Source: Promethearchaeota archaeon
GTDB taxonomy: Archaea > Asgardarchaeota > Lokiarchaeia > Sigyniarchaeales > SOKP01
Length of the DNA stretch: 41,833 bases
Assembly: GCA_018238625.1 (NCBI GenBank)
Contig: JABCSY010000027.1
Coordinates: 1 to 41,833, forward strand
Direction: 5' to 3'
The position numbers and the translations under genes are program-made. Below the pieces are notes generated by a model. That model worked only from the letters and a program-made list of their open reading frames with translations, ran no database searches and was not told the origin of the DNA. Positions 34,879 through 41,833 of the stretch are shown here, piece by piece. Positions within the stretch are counted from its first letter, which is position 1. The number at the start of each line of letters is the position of its first letter.

Positions 34879-34983
34879 TTATTCAATGATTTCCATCGGT
34901 TTACGGTGATGTTCGTGGATTTTTTGAGCTCCACAAAACGCTCCCATCCAACAAACTTTTTGTCCTAAATTAATAAAAAACAC
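34879..34983 (-). CDS. Possible 34-residue Cys/His small protein
   Basis: GTG at 34983, TAA at 34879-34881, just upstream of the desulforedoxin-like gene on the same strand (23 bases apart). The peptide includes VCWMGAFCGAQKIHEHHRK, with two Cys and a HEHH cluster that could bind metal. Codon use looks protein-like, but its length gives little statistical support. The rest of 34984-35174 shows nothing but A/T-rich sequence. Confidence 0.3.
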   Translation of the reverse strand: MFFINLGQKVCWMGAFCGAQKIHEHHRKPMEIIE

Positions 34984-35174
34984 CTAAATTATTATATTTT
35001 TTATTATATTATAAAATCCAGAATACTAACATGATTATTTTTTAAAATTTAAAATTTAATTTGATTTATTTTTCATAATTCTCTTATCTTAAGCAACGAA
35101 ATGTGAGATTAGTAGTCAAAAAGATTTCGATTTAAAAAAATGCTAAGAAAAAAAAATAAAAGAAAAATGATTAA

Positions 35175-38100
35175 TTACTTCCTAAGTTTCCTTTTGGTAA
35201 GGATTAAAGTTACAACGAGAGTTATTCCGATTAAAGCGATTAAATTATATCCGGGAATGCCTGGAGGAGTTTCTATATTTGTGGTGATTTTAGTTACAAT
35301 AACCGATGCTACAGCTATATTTCCAGCTTTATCTTTTGCGTAGAATCTTATGGTTATCGGGCCGTCTGGAAGTGTTTTCCACTCTAATTGATCAATAACT
35401 CCTGTCAGTTCTGTTATGGTAAAATTAGTATTCCCATTATCGAGACTATACCAAAATTCGGCTAGGTTCGGCTCTTGAATAGAGATACTGAAAATAGGTG
35501 CGTAATCAAAAATCTGTTCGCCAAAGTCAGGGGTTTCAATCGTTATGATTGGAGCATAAATATCTTTATTAATCAGTACTTCAGAAAAAGCTTCATTTCC
35601 TCCTTTATCTTTTACGTAAAATCGAATAACGACTGAATCGTTTCCATACTTACTCCATTCGAATTGATCAATAAGTCCTATAAATTCAGTAAAGTAATAG
35701 TTATTTATCCCATAGTCAAGAGTATACCACATCAAGTCTATATTAGGTTCCTGAACCGAGATATTGAAAATAGGAGCCTTATTGTTGGCAAATCCATCCA
35801 TTTCAGGAGAGTTAATAGTAATAATTGGTATATCAATGTCTTTTAAAACGGTTACCTCAGCATAATCTTCATTTCCTGCTTTGTCACGAGCATAAAATTT
35901 TATTGTAACATCTCCAGTACCTTTCTTATTCCATTCTGTTTGATCAATATCTCCAGTAAAACTAAATATAGGGATATTAGTTAAACCATTATCTAAAGTA
36001 TACCACATTATATCGAAATTCGATTCTGTTACCGAGATTTCAAAGCTAGGAGCATCAGCTCCAAACACCTCATTCTCATTAGGAGAAATAATAGTGACAA
36101 TTGGATCAATAAGATCTTTTATGACTATTACTTCAGTATAGTCAGTATTTCCCATTGTATCGTTTGCGTAAAATCTAATCGATACAGTTCCACTTCCTTT
36201 TTTGTTCCATTCTGTTTGATCAATATCTCCAGTAAAACTAAATATAGGAATATTAGTTATCCCATTATCTAAAGTATACCACATTGAATCTAGATTAGGA
36301 TCAGTAACTAAAATATCATAACTAGGAGTATTATATCCAAATATAGCATCATCAATTGGTGTATTGACTTGAATAGTGGGATCAGTTATATCCTTTTCTA
36401 CTGCTATTTCTGCATATCCTTTATTTCCCAATGTGTCATTTGCATAAAATCTAATCAACACTATTCCACTTCCTTTTTTGTTCCATTCTGTCTGGCTAAT
36501 ATCTCCAGTAAAATCGGAAGCTGTAATGTTGTTTATGCCATCATCGAGAGTGTACCACATTGAATCAAAATCGGGCTCAATAACAGATACATTGAAATAA
36601 GGAGCTGTAAATCCAAAAACCTCATTCTCTAACGGATCATTTATGATAACAATTGGATCACTAATTTCTTTCCTTATGGTTACATCTGCAAATGCAGCGT
36701 TCCCTGCTTTATCTAATACATAGAATCTGATATCAGCTGTTCCATTCCCTATTTTATTCCATTCTGATTGATTTATAGTTCCGTTAAAAAGCGTATGTGT
36801 TATATTTGTTATGCCGTAATCCAATGTGTACCACATCAGATCGATATTAGGTTCTATAATTGTGAGATTAAATTCAGGGGCAAGTTTACCAAACAATTCA
36901 TTTTCAAAAGGTGAATCTATAGTTATAAGGGGTAGTACTGTATCTTTTTTGATTGTAACATCAGAATAACTTGAATTTCCCAAAGTGTTATTAACATAGA
37001 ATCGAAGGTATATATCTCCATCTCCTTTCTTATCCCATTCCGTCTGATTGATAGTTCCTATCAACCCCGAAAATGTAATATTTGTAACTCCATCATCAAT
37101 TGTGTACCAACTAGTATTTATTGATGCGCCAAAAATGGAAAGCTCAAAATCGGGAGCTCTCACTCCGAACACTTCATTTGGGGTCGGTTTTATTATGGAT
37201 ATGATAGGAGAAATCTGATTTGGAATCTCTTCTCCAATAGAGACTTCTGGTAGCTGATCAGACCACTTGTGAACTACAACCCAATCAATCCGGATATCCA
37301 CTTCATCAGTTTTATCTAACCAAGTTCTAACTCTCATCGATCTGCCTGGAATACCGATGCTCTCGTTATTAGAGGATATAATAGAACCCCAGTGAGTTCC
37401 AGGACCATAATAAGCCGTATGTGCAAAAAATCTAACAGGTAATGGTCCAGAGGGATTATTTGTATCATCGGAGTACAACACATCATTTTCATAGTAGGGT
37501 GCTGAAGTTGAATTTATCCAATGCATCTGACCTATGAGCCAATTATTCTCAGATGGTGTAAAAAATGCTCCTCCAGTAATAGCATGATAACCATATGTTT
37601 GTCCATGTTCTATATAATAATCATGGAACCCATAATTCGCTCTTTCGTAAAACACGCTCGGGGGTCGGGTATAAAGTCTTACTTGGCTATTAGATACTGT
37701 TATACTGCTATATTGATCATCATCAGTATTCCATTTTGTGAGATTGAGACTCGAGCCTTCAAAATCATCGAAAAAGATAAAAACATCCTCTCCGTTACTC
37801 TCTGATAATGCTTGGGAGTTTCCGTAATACATGTAAATTGAAGATGTTCCAGATACTGGGACATTTACCCATACAATCGAATCACCTCCATAAACCCAGG
37901 ATTCGATCCAATAGCTTGACTTTTGATTATTCTGGTCATAAAATCGTAAATCACTACCGTCAGAATTCGCATTAGCGTATTCAAAGTTAATATCGTTCAG
38001 CATAACCTTGATTTGAAAATTGTTTTCAGGTGTTGATGGATTAAATATAAGCTCTCTGAAATAAAGCCAATCCTCCTCTGGAAGGGGTTTAGTATCGACT

Positions 38101-39137
38101 GTAAACCATCTCAGATTTGATGCATAATTATCTCCTAATGTATCGTTTCCAAAGATTTGAACATTATGAACTCCGTTTGAAGGCATAGGAAACGTGTAAT
38201 TCCCCGATATTGTTACATTATCTTGTCCGTCTAATGAATACCCTTGCCATTGTAAAGGAGTGGTACTGTCATAGCCTAGTAGTAATCCTTCGTTTAAATT
38301 GTCGCCTATATTATAATTAGGGTTCCAACTAAACCCAAATGCGTCCCAGAATGTATCCCCACCATAATCGTTTAAGTTCGTCCCGAAATACATCTCATCG
38401 AGAGTTGATAAATCATTCTCAAATTCAATATTTTCAACGCGACCGACTTCAGTTCCTAAATCATTAGTTATAACCCATGTAAATTGTCCTTTAAGCCCCT
38501 CATTACAATCAAAACTTATAGAATGATGGTACCAATCTCCGAGGATAATAGTAGCTATTTCTTGCCAATTTGATCCATCATAATATACAATCTTTCCATC
38601 ATGCAACTGAATGGTTATTCTAAACGCTATTGTATTGTCCGAAGCACGAAGTTGTAAATAATGCCTCTGAAGAGTAGAACCACCACCATTATACGCTGAC
38701 CATAGATAAAATTCAATTGTTCCTATAGCTTGCGGATTATCGAAATTATGAACACCCCAAGTATATGAACCACCTTGAGCATCAGCCATTTTTATAAAGT
38801 CTCTATGCCCATAAGAAATTCCCTTAACCGATTTAATCCAACAATAAGTTCCTTGAGAATAACCTTGATATTCGTCAAAAAATCTCATAGCTGAACCATA
38901 ATTCCCCCCGGGATCATCCTCAAATCCATATGTTGCGGGATAGTAGCCGCCCATAGGCTCAGTGTAAGTCTTATTTTCGGGTGTTATGATGATTATCTCT
39001 CCGTCGTTCGATTTTGGATTATTAAAATCTTCTGCATCTTGAATTACCATTGGCGAAGAAAAGATCATTTCAAATAAGGGTCCGCATGTCAGGAGTAGGA
39101 GAAAAACCACGCTATACGCAATTTGTTTATTTTTAAT
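35175..39137 (-). CDS. Cell-surface protein: LamG-like, DUF2341, seven Ig-like repeats, PGIPGY sorting tail
   Basis: About 1320 residues. The GTG at 39110 gives 1311, but the frame continues upstream to an ATT (39137) five bases after GGAAGTGAT (39151-39143), restoring a signal peptide with a basic N-region (KNKQIAYSVVFLLLLT). Residues ~60-250 look like a concanavalin/LamG-type domain. A DUF2341 domain follows (LRFYDQNNQKSSYWIESWV, VWVNVPVSGTSSIYMYYG). Then there are seven ~92-residue Ig-like repeats with the signature MWYTLDNGITNI ... DQTEWNKKG ... IRFYAxDxxGN (about 35270-37215). The C-terminus, PPGIPGYN, a membrane helix and a KRKLRK tail, is a CTERM-type sorting signal. It should be an exported, membrane-anchored adhesin- or S-layer-like protein. 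Confidence 0.85.
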   Translation of the reverse strand: MKNKQIAYSVVFLLLLTCGPLFEMIFSSPMVIQDAEDFNNPKSNDGEIIIITPENKTYTEPMGGYYPATYGFEDDPGGNYGSAMRFFDEYQGYSQGTYCWIKSVKGISYGHRDFIKMADAQGGSYTWGVHNFDNPQAIGTIEFYLWSAYNGGGSTLQRHYLQLRASDNTIAFRITIQLHDGKIVYYDGSNWQEIATIILGDWYHHSISFDCNEGLKGQFTWVITNDLGTEVGRVENIEFENDLSTLDEMYFGTNLNDYGGDTFWDAFGFSWNPNYNIGDNLNEGLLLGYDSTTPLQWQGYSLDGQDNVTISGNYTFPMPSNGVHNVQIFGNDTLGDNYASNLRWFTVDTKPLPEEDWLYFRELIFNPSTPENNFQIKVMLNDINFEYANANSDGSDLRFYDQNNQKSSYWIESWVYGGDSIVWVNVPVSGTSSIYMYYGNSQALSESNGEDVFIFFDDFEGSSLNLTKWNTDDDQYSSITVSNSQVRLYTRPPSVFYERANYGFHDYYIEHGQTYGYHAITGGAFFTPSENNWLIGQMHWINSTSAPYYENDVLYSDDTNNPSGPLPVRFFAHTAYYGPGTHWGSIISSNNESIGIPGRSMRVRTWLDKTDEVDIRIDWVVVHKWSDQLPEVSIGEEIPNQISPIISIIKPTPNEVFGVRAPDFELSIFGASINTSWYTIDDGVTNITFSGLIGTINQTEWDKKGDGDIYLRFYVNNTLGNSSYSDVTIKKDTVLPLITIDSPFENELFGKLAPEFNLTIIEPNIDLMWYTLDYGITNITHTLFNGTINQSEWNKIGNGTADIRFYVLDKAGNAAFADVTIRKEISDPIVIINDPLENEVFGFTAPYFNVSVIEPDFDSMWYTLDDGINNITASDFTGDISQTEWNKKGSGIVLIRFYANDTLGNKGYAEIAVEKDITDPTIQVNTPIDDAIFGYNTPSYDILVTDPNLDSMWYTLDNGITNIPIFSFTGDIDQTEWNKKGSGTVSIRFYANDTMGNTDYTEVIVIKDLIDPIVTIISPNENEVFGADAPSFEISVTESNFDIMWYTLDNGLTNIPIFSFTGDIDQTEWNKKGTGDVTIKFYARDKAGNEDYAEVTVLKDIDIPIITINSPEMDGFANNKAPIFNISVQEPNIDLMWYTLDYGINNYYFTEFIGLIDQFEWSKYGNDSVVIRFYVKDKGGNEAFSEVLINKDIYAPIITIETPDFGEQIFDYAPIFSISIQEPNLAEFWYSLDNGNTNFTITELTGVIDQLEWKTLPDGPITIRFYAKDKAGNIAVASVIVTKITTNIETPPGIPGYNLIALIGITLVVTLILTKRKLRK
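35270..37215 (-). repeat. Seven tandem ~276-bp repeats in the surface-protein gene
   Basis: Seven tandem units of about 276 bases encode the Ig-like domains. Units four and five are nearly identical over roughly 80 bases (about 35930-36009 versus 36205-36287), which points to recent duplication or gene conversion between them. Confidence 0.75.
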
Positions 39138-39142
39138 TTTTT

Positions 39143-39151
39143 ATCACTTCC
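39143..39151 (-). promoter_or_regulatory. Shine-Dalgarno deciding the surface-protein start
   Basis: GGAAGTGAT (reading on the - strand) closely matches the 16S-complementary GGAGGTGAT and lies five bases before ATT 39137. This supports the ATT start over the downstream GTG 39110. Confidence 0.45.
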
Positions 39152-39279
39152 TTGATTTTTGTCAAAATCGTTATTAAGTAAATAGGTTAAGCTTCTATTT
39201 ATACTTTTTATAGAGAGGAAAAAATGCCACTAAGATAGAAATAAATATGATGGGTGATTATATGGGAATGGGTGTTTAA

Positions 39280-39522
39280 ATGGGAAAGGTTGAAATTGAC
39301 GATCGTGGGAGAATAACTCTACCATCAAAAATACGAGAAAAACTCTTGATAAAGTCAGGGGACAAATTATCGATTAAGGTTAACGGGGATAATTCTATTA
39401 CGATTAAGAAAAGTCCTACAAAAGAACAGATTTTCAAAGAGTTAGTAGGCTGTATAACTACTCCTATTGAAGAAAAGGCTACACCGGAGATGATAAAGAG
39501 CATATGGAAACAAAATCCGTAG
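39280..39522 (+). CDS. AbrB/SpoVT-fold antitoxin (VapB-like)
   Basis: 80 residues. The N-terminal swapped-hairpin DNA-binding motif is typical: KVEIDDRGRITLPSKIREKL, then SGDKLSIKVNGDNSITIKK. The C-terminal ~35 residues are the toxin-binding tail. It overlaps the PIN-domain gene downstream by 19 bases, as is usual for VapBC operons. GGTG lies six bases before the ATG. It should repress its own operon and neutralise the PIN toxin. Confidence 0.88.
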   Translation: MGKVEIDDRGRITLPSKIREKLLIKSGDKLSIKVNGDNSITIKKSPTKEQIFKELVGCITTPIEEKATPEMIKSIWKQNP

Positions 39523-39935
39523 TTTTTATTGATTCCAATTATTGGATTTATCTCTTCGATAAAACTTGCGATGAACATGCTTATGTTGTCGACCATTTTA
39601 AAGATTTATACGATACCGCTTCATTAGCTTTAAATACTATTGTCATGATTGAAGTGATGCATTATTTAGTTAAACGATTAGGACCGACTGTTGCGAAAGA
39701 AAAATGGCAAGTGTTCTCTTCAATCGATTTCATTATAGGAAATCTTGAATTCGAACAATTAGATCCGATTTTTGACGTCTTATCTAAATTTTCACATACA
39801 GGTATTGGCGGAAGAGATGCTACTATTTTAAGCTTTATGAAAGAACAGAATATTACGAAACTATGTACCCACGACAACGCATTTACCAAGATACCTAATA
39901 TTGAAATAATTGATCCTATACCAAAAGAGAATTGA
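39504..39935 (+). CDS. vapC: PIN-domain ribonuclease toxin (VapC-like)
   Basis: 143 residues. The PIN acidic site is complete: Asp in VFIDSNYWIYLF, Glu in NTIVMIEVMHYL, Asp in GGRDATILSF and Asp in CTHDNAFTKI. It is a magnesium-dependent RNase of the VapC type, paired with the overlapping AbrB-type antitoxin. A decayed surface-protein tail lies 36 bases past its stop on the other strand. Confidence 0.9.
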   Translation: METKSVVFIDSNYWIYLFDKTCDEHAYVVDHFKDLYDTASLALNTIVMIEVMHYLVKRLGPTVAKEKWQVFSSIDFIIGNLEFEQLDPIFDVLSKFSHTGIGGRDATILSFMKEQNITKLCTHDNAFTKIPNIEIIDPIPKEN

Positions 39936-39970
39936 TGTGCAAGTATTCGAAAAAAGAAAAAAAATAGTTA

Positions 39971-40138
39971 TTAAGATTTCACGCGTTTTCTGATAAGAAG
40001 AGCAGATATTATATCGAGGGCTCCCAATAAAAGGTAGAGATCGTAGCCGGGAATGCCCGGAGGAGCGGGGGGTGGTTCTTCTGAACTGTCTTTAATCAAT
40101 AAAGAAACATTTGAAAAGAGTGTTTTAAAAACATAGAT
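39971..40138 (-). pseudogene. Orphan C-terminal sorting tail of a surface protein (relic A)
   Basis: The frame ending at TAA 39971-39973 reads SSEEPPPAPPGIPGYDLYLL, a membrane helix and LLIRKRVKS, which is a complete CTERM-type sorting tail, with NVSLLIKD ahead of it as in the last strand of a surface domain. An in-frame stop at 40139-40141 cuts it off from any start or body. A near-copy lies at 41105-41224. This fills the 311-base gap between the VapC and HepT genes. Confidence 0.65.
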
Positions 40139-40188
40139 TTATATTTCTTTTTTTTATGACATCTTAATAAAAGAAAAATATGAGAGAT

Positions 40189-40220
40189 TTATATAAATAG
40201 GATGAGAAATACCTATATTT
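40189..40220 (+). promoter_or_regulatory. TATA box and imperfect inverted repeat ahead of hepT
   Basis: TTATATAAATA (40189-40199) is a TATA-like box. AAATAGG (40195-40201) and CCTATAT (40212-40218) form an imperfect inverted repeat overlapping it, as expected of an autoregulated toxin-antitoxin promoter. Confidence 0.35.
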
Positions 40221-40247
40221 TAAGATAACAGAAAAATATTTCCTAGA

Positions 40248-40658
40248 ATGAAGCGAAGAGATCAATATATCCGAAAATTAGAATTTATCGCAGATAAAAT
40301 TACTGTCTTACCTGAAAATGTAAAAGACAATATATTTTTGATGGATGCATTATTTTACAGGCTGCAAGTTTCTATTGATGCTGCTATAGATATTATTGCC
40401 ATGCTGAGTAAAGATCTAGGAATTACAGTGAAAGATGATTATTCAAATATTGATGAGTTGGAGAATCTCTACATATTTCCAGGAGACTTTCTCAATGAAA
40501 TCCGTCGTCTAAATGGTTTAAGAAATGTTTTGGTTCATAGATATAATAAAATTGAAGAAGAATTAATTGTTTCAGAAAGGGATCATTTTGTAGAAGTTTT
40601 GAAAGAATTTATTAAAATTGTGGAGAAATTGATTAATGAACAGCTTAAATTACCTTGA
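40248..40658 (+). CDS. hepT: HepT-type HEPN ribonuclease toxin (DUF86)
   Basis: 136 residues, all-helical. It carries the active Rx4HxY site in GLRNVLVHRYNKI (Arg, His and Tyr all present) and the DUF86 N-terminus RDQYIRKLEFIADKI. HepT is an RNase toxin; its partner MntA adds AMP groups to the Tyr of HxY and disarms it. The mntA-like gene overlaps its 3' end by 23 bases. Together with the MNT-HEPN pair at 33.9 kb this makes two HEPN modules in the window, of different subfamilies and in opposite gene order. Confidence 0.9.
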   Translation: MKRRDQYIRKLEFIADKITVLPENVKDNIFLMDALFYRLQVSIDAAIDIIAMLSKDLGITVKDDYSNIDELENLYIFPGDFLNEIRRLNGLRNVLVHRYNKIEEELIVSERDHFVEVLKEFIKIVEKLINEQLKLP

Positions 40659-41058
40659 TGATTTACGGATTGATCTAAAAAAACTAAAAAAATTTCAAGC
40701 TGTAATTTATGGAAGTATTCTTTCTGAATATTATATTCCACAAAAATCTGATATCGACATTGCTATTGTAACTCAAAATAGAGATAATAAGAAAAATATA
40801 TTTACTTTGAGAAATCTCGCAGGAGAAGTTAGCAATAAATATGATATAAAAATTTTTGAATTACTACCTTTGTACTTAAAAATAGAAATTATCGACAATT
40901 ACCAAGTGCTTTTCGGTAATCCTCTTGACATTTCAGAATATTTCTATCAATATCGCTCAATTTGGAAAGACATGACCCATAGAGTCGAAGCTAATCGCTT
41001 CAAAAATATAAGTGAAAAATTAGAGCTGCTAGAGAGAAGAATAGAACGTATTCAATAA
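40636..41058 (+). CDS. mntA: MntA-type nucleotidyltransferase antitoxin
   Basis: 140 residues. The nucleotidyltransferase motif is AVIYGSILSEYYIPQKSDID, with GS and the DID metal pair (SDIDIAIV). The Arg that normally follows GS is absent, unlike in the first MNT gene. The helical C-terminus ends in a basic coiled segment. It should adenylylate HepT, whose gene overlaps it by 23 bases. A decayed surface-protein tail lies 47 bases past its stop. Confidence 0.88.
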   Translation: MNSLNYLDDLRIDLKKLKKFQAVIYGSILSEYYIPQKSDIDIAIVTQNRDNKKNIFTLRNLAGEVSNKYDIKIFELLPLYLKIEIIDNYQVLFGNPLDISEYFYQYRSIWKDMTHRVEANRFKNISEKLELLERRIERIQ

Positions 41059-41104
41059 AAAACTTTTTTCCAAAAGAATTTAAGAAAAGAAAAAAGAAGT
41101 TAAA

Positions 41105-41224
41105 TTAGGATTTCACGCGTTTTCTGATAAGTAGAACGGATATTATGCTGAGAATTCATAATAAAAGGTAAAGATCGTAACCTTGTATGCTTGGTGGCGG
41201 TTCTTCGGGTAAAGAATCTAACCC
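41105..41224 (-). pseudogene. Orphan C-terminal sorting tail with internal stop (relic B)
   Basis: The frame ending at TAA 41105-41107 reads PEEPPPSIQGYDLYLL, an in-frame TGA (41156-41158), then ILSIISVLLIRKRVKS. The last ~75 bases closely match relic A at 39971, including the shared stretch TTTCACGCGTTTTCTGATAAG. It is therefore a second, more decayed copy of the same surface-protein 3' end. Confidence 0.65.
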
Positions 41225-41277
41225 TTACTCATAATAGTATTACGGCAAATAGCCTATTTTATCTGTTTTTGGATGAA

Positions 41278-41556
41278 TTAAATCCTTAATTTTCCAAATA
41301 GGAAGAATAAGAGAAGAGTTAACGTGATAAAAATCGGGAAACTGATCAAAGATAGGAAAATTATCGCAATTATGACGTAATAGTCAGCAGAGCTAATTGC
41401 CTGAAGAAAAAGATCACCGATCCCATCAAAGCTAAACATTATTTCGGTTTGAATTAAGAATGCTAATACTATTCCGTAACTAAGTCCAACCAATAATTTG
41501 AACACTCTGGTGGAACGCCTTTCTGAAGTTTCTTTTGATAAATTTATAAGATACAT
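41278..41556 (-). CDS. Small membrane protein, unknown function
   Basis: 92 residues with two or three hydrophobic segments (about 20-37, 55-82) and a basic N-terminus (SKETSERRSTRVFK). It is divergent from the AbrB gene at the right end, with 103 bases between that contain the AbrB operator. Not recognised. Confidence 0.45.
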   Translation of the reverse strand: MYLINLSKETSERRSTRVFKLLVGLSYGIVLAFLIQTEIMFSFDGIGDLFLQAISSADYYVIIAIIFLSLISFPIFITLTLLLFFLFGKLRI

Positions 41557-41618
41557 GCGTACTAATAAAGTTGTTATTGCTGTAAGTTTTTCAACAAATT
41601 AAACATCCATTTTCGTAC

Positions 41619-41644
41619 ACTCGAAAAATTTAAATATTTCGAGT
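41619..41644. promoter_or_regulatory. Perfect operator palindrome enclosing the TATA box of the terminal AbrB gene
   Basis: ACTCGAAA (41619-41626) and TTTCGAGT (41637-41644) are perfect inverted arms, and the ten bases between them, AATTTAAATA, are the archaeal TATA box. The ATG lies 16 bases past the palindrome, so transcription should be leaderless. A dimer bound here would block the TATA-binding protein. Autorepression by the AbrB product is the likely use. Confidence 0.6.
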
Positions 41645-41659
41645 ATATTATTATTTATA

Positions 41660-41833
41660 ATGATAACTAACACTGATACCATAATTTTGAAGGTTGGTTC
41701 TAAAGGAGAAATCTTTCCCCCCAAAGAAATTCGAGAAAAACTTGGATTTAAACCGAATCAGCCAATATTATTATACATTCATCAAGATCAACTAATTGTG
41801 AGAAAAATCTACTCCATAGAGGAGATATTAAAT
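41660..41833 (+). CDS. AbrB/SpoVT-fold antitoxin, truncated by the window end
   Basis: 58 codons from ATG 41660 to the window edge. It has the swapped-hairpin motif ILKVGSKGEIFPPKEIREKL followed by NQPILLYIHQDQLIVRK, then the start of a toxin-binding tail (YSIEEILN). Its promoter lies inside a perfect palindrome. A toxin gene, probably PIN-domain, is expected just beyond the window. Confidence 0.8.
   Translation, partial: MITNTDTIILKVGSKGEIFPPKEIREKLGFKPNQPILLYIHQDQLIVRKIYSIEEILN

Noticed and set aside
35270..37215. Possible CRISPR or satellite array
   Set aside because: The repeats are 276 bases, in frame, diverged, and encode Ig-like domains with no spacers.
1..41833. tRNA or rRNA genes and insertion sequences
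   Set aside because: No cloverleaf-like GC-rich segment, rRNA block or transposase motif was seen in the intergenic regions by eye.

Overview
The window is AT-rich (about 30% GC by eye), tightly packed, and looks archaeal. It most resembles an Asgard archaeon of the Lokiarchaeia (Promethearchaeota) type. The main grounds are a tandem roadblock/LC7 protein, a longin-like/winged-helix protein, several Rpn11-like JAMM (MPN) proteins with long coiled-coil tails, leaderless-style TTTAAATA promoters about 25 bases before start codons, GGTG/GGAGG Shine-Dalgarno sites, methanogen-type sulfur and heterodisulfide-reductase genes, and a surface protein ending in a PGIPGYN-membrane-basic tail. No rRNA, tRNA or CRISPR array was seen.

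Layout. 1-0.6 kb: the end of a CBS-domain protein and a NIL-domain ferredoxin, probably the two-part aspartate-semialdehyde sulfurtransferase of homocysteine synthesis. 0.6-3.1 kb: HdrB, HdrC and a seven-helix membrane protein. 3.2-8.5 kb: a longin/winged-helix protein, two tiny proteins, a membrane esterase, a four-helix protein, a DedA/VTT protein and a small DUF6054-like protein. 8.7-12.2 kb (+ strand): glycerophosphodiesterase, PAP2 phosphatase, metallo-beta-lactamase hydrolase, membrane protein. 12.3-16.3 kb: a 1352-residue SIR2-TPR protein. 16.4-22.2 kb: alpha/beta hydrolase, PHP phosphatase, coiled-coil protein, nucleotidyltransferase, double roadblock protein and ATP-grasp ligase.

22.3-29.5 kb is the most distinctive stretch. 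It holds an AAA+/VWA chelatase-like gene (split by one frameshift), a canonical JAMM protein, a zinc-ribbon protein, and a tandem pair of paralogous JAMM-coiled-coil proteins. In the second of that pair the catalytic Glu position is Gln. This looks like a catalytic/non-catalytic MPN pair, reminiscent of Rpn11/Rpn8 or CSN5/CSN6, but no ubiquitin, E1 or E2 gene is in the window.

29.5-34.9 kb: a small winged-helix-like protein, a large membrane protein with cytoplasmic winged-helix-like domains, an MFS transporter, an MNT/HEPN pair and small Cys-rich proteins. 35.2-41.8 kb: a surface protein with seven Ig-like repeats, followed by AbrB/VapC, HepT/MntA and a further AbrB gene. Two decayed copies of another surface protein's sorting tail sit directly after the AbrB/VapC and HepT/MntA modules.

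Two genes carry single-base frame disruptions (near 179 and near 23921). Both are repaired by one added base, so assembly error is at least as likely as real decay.
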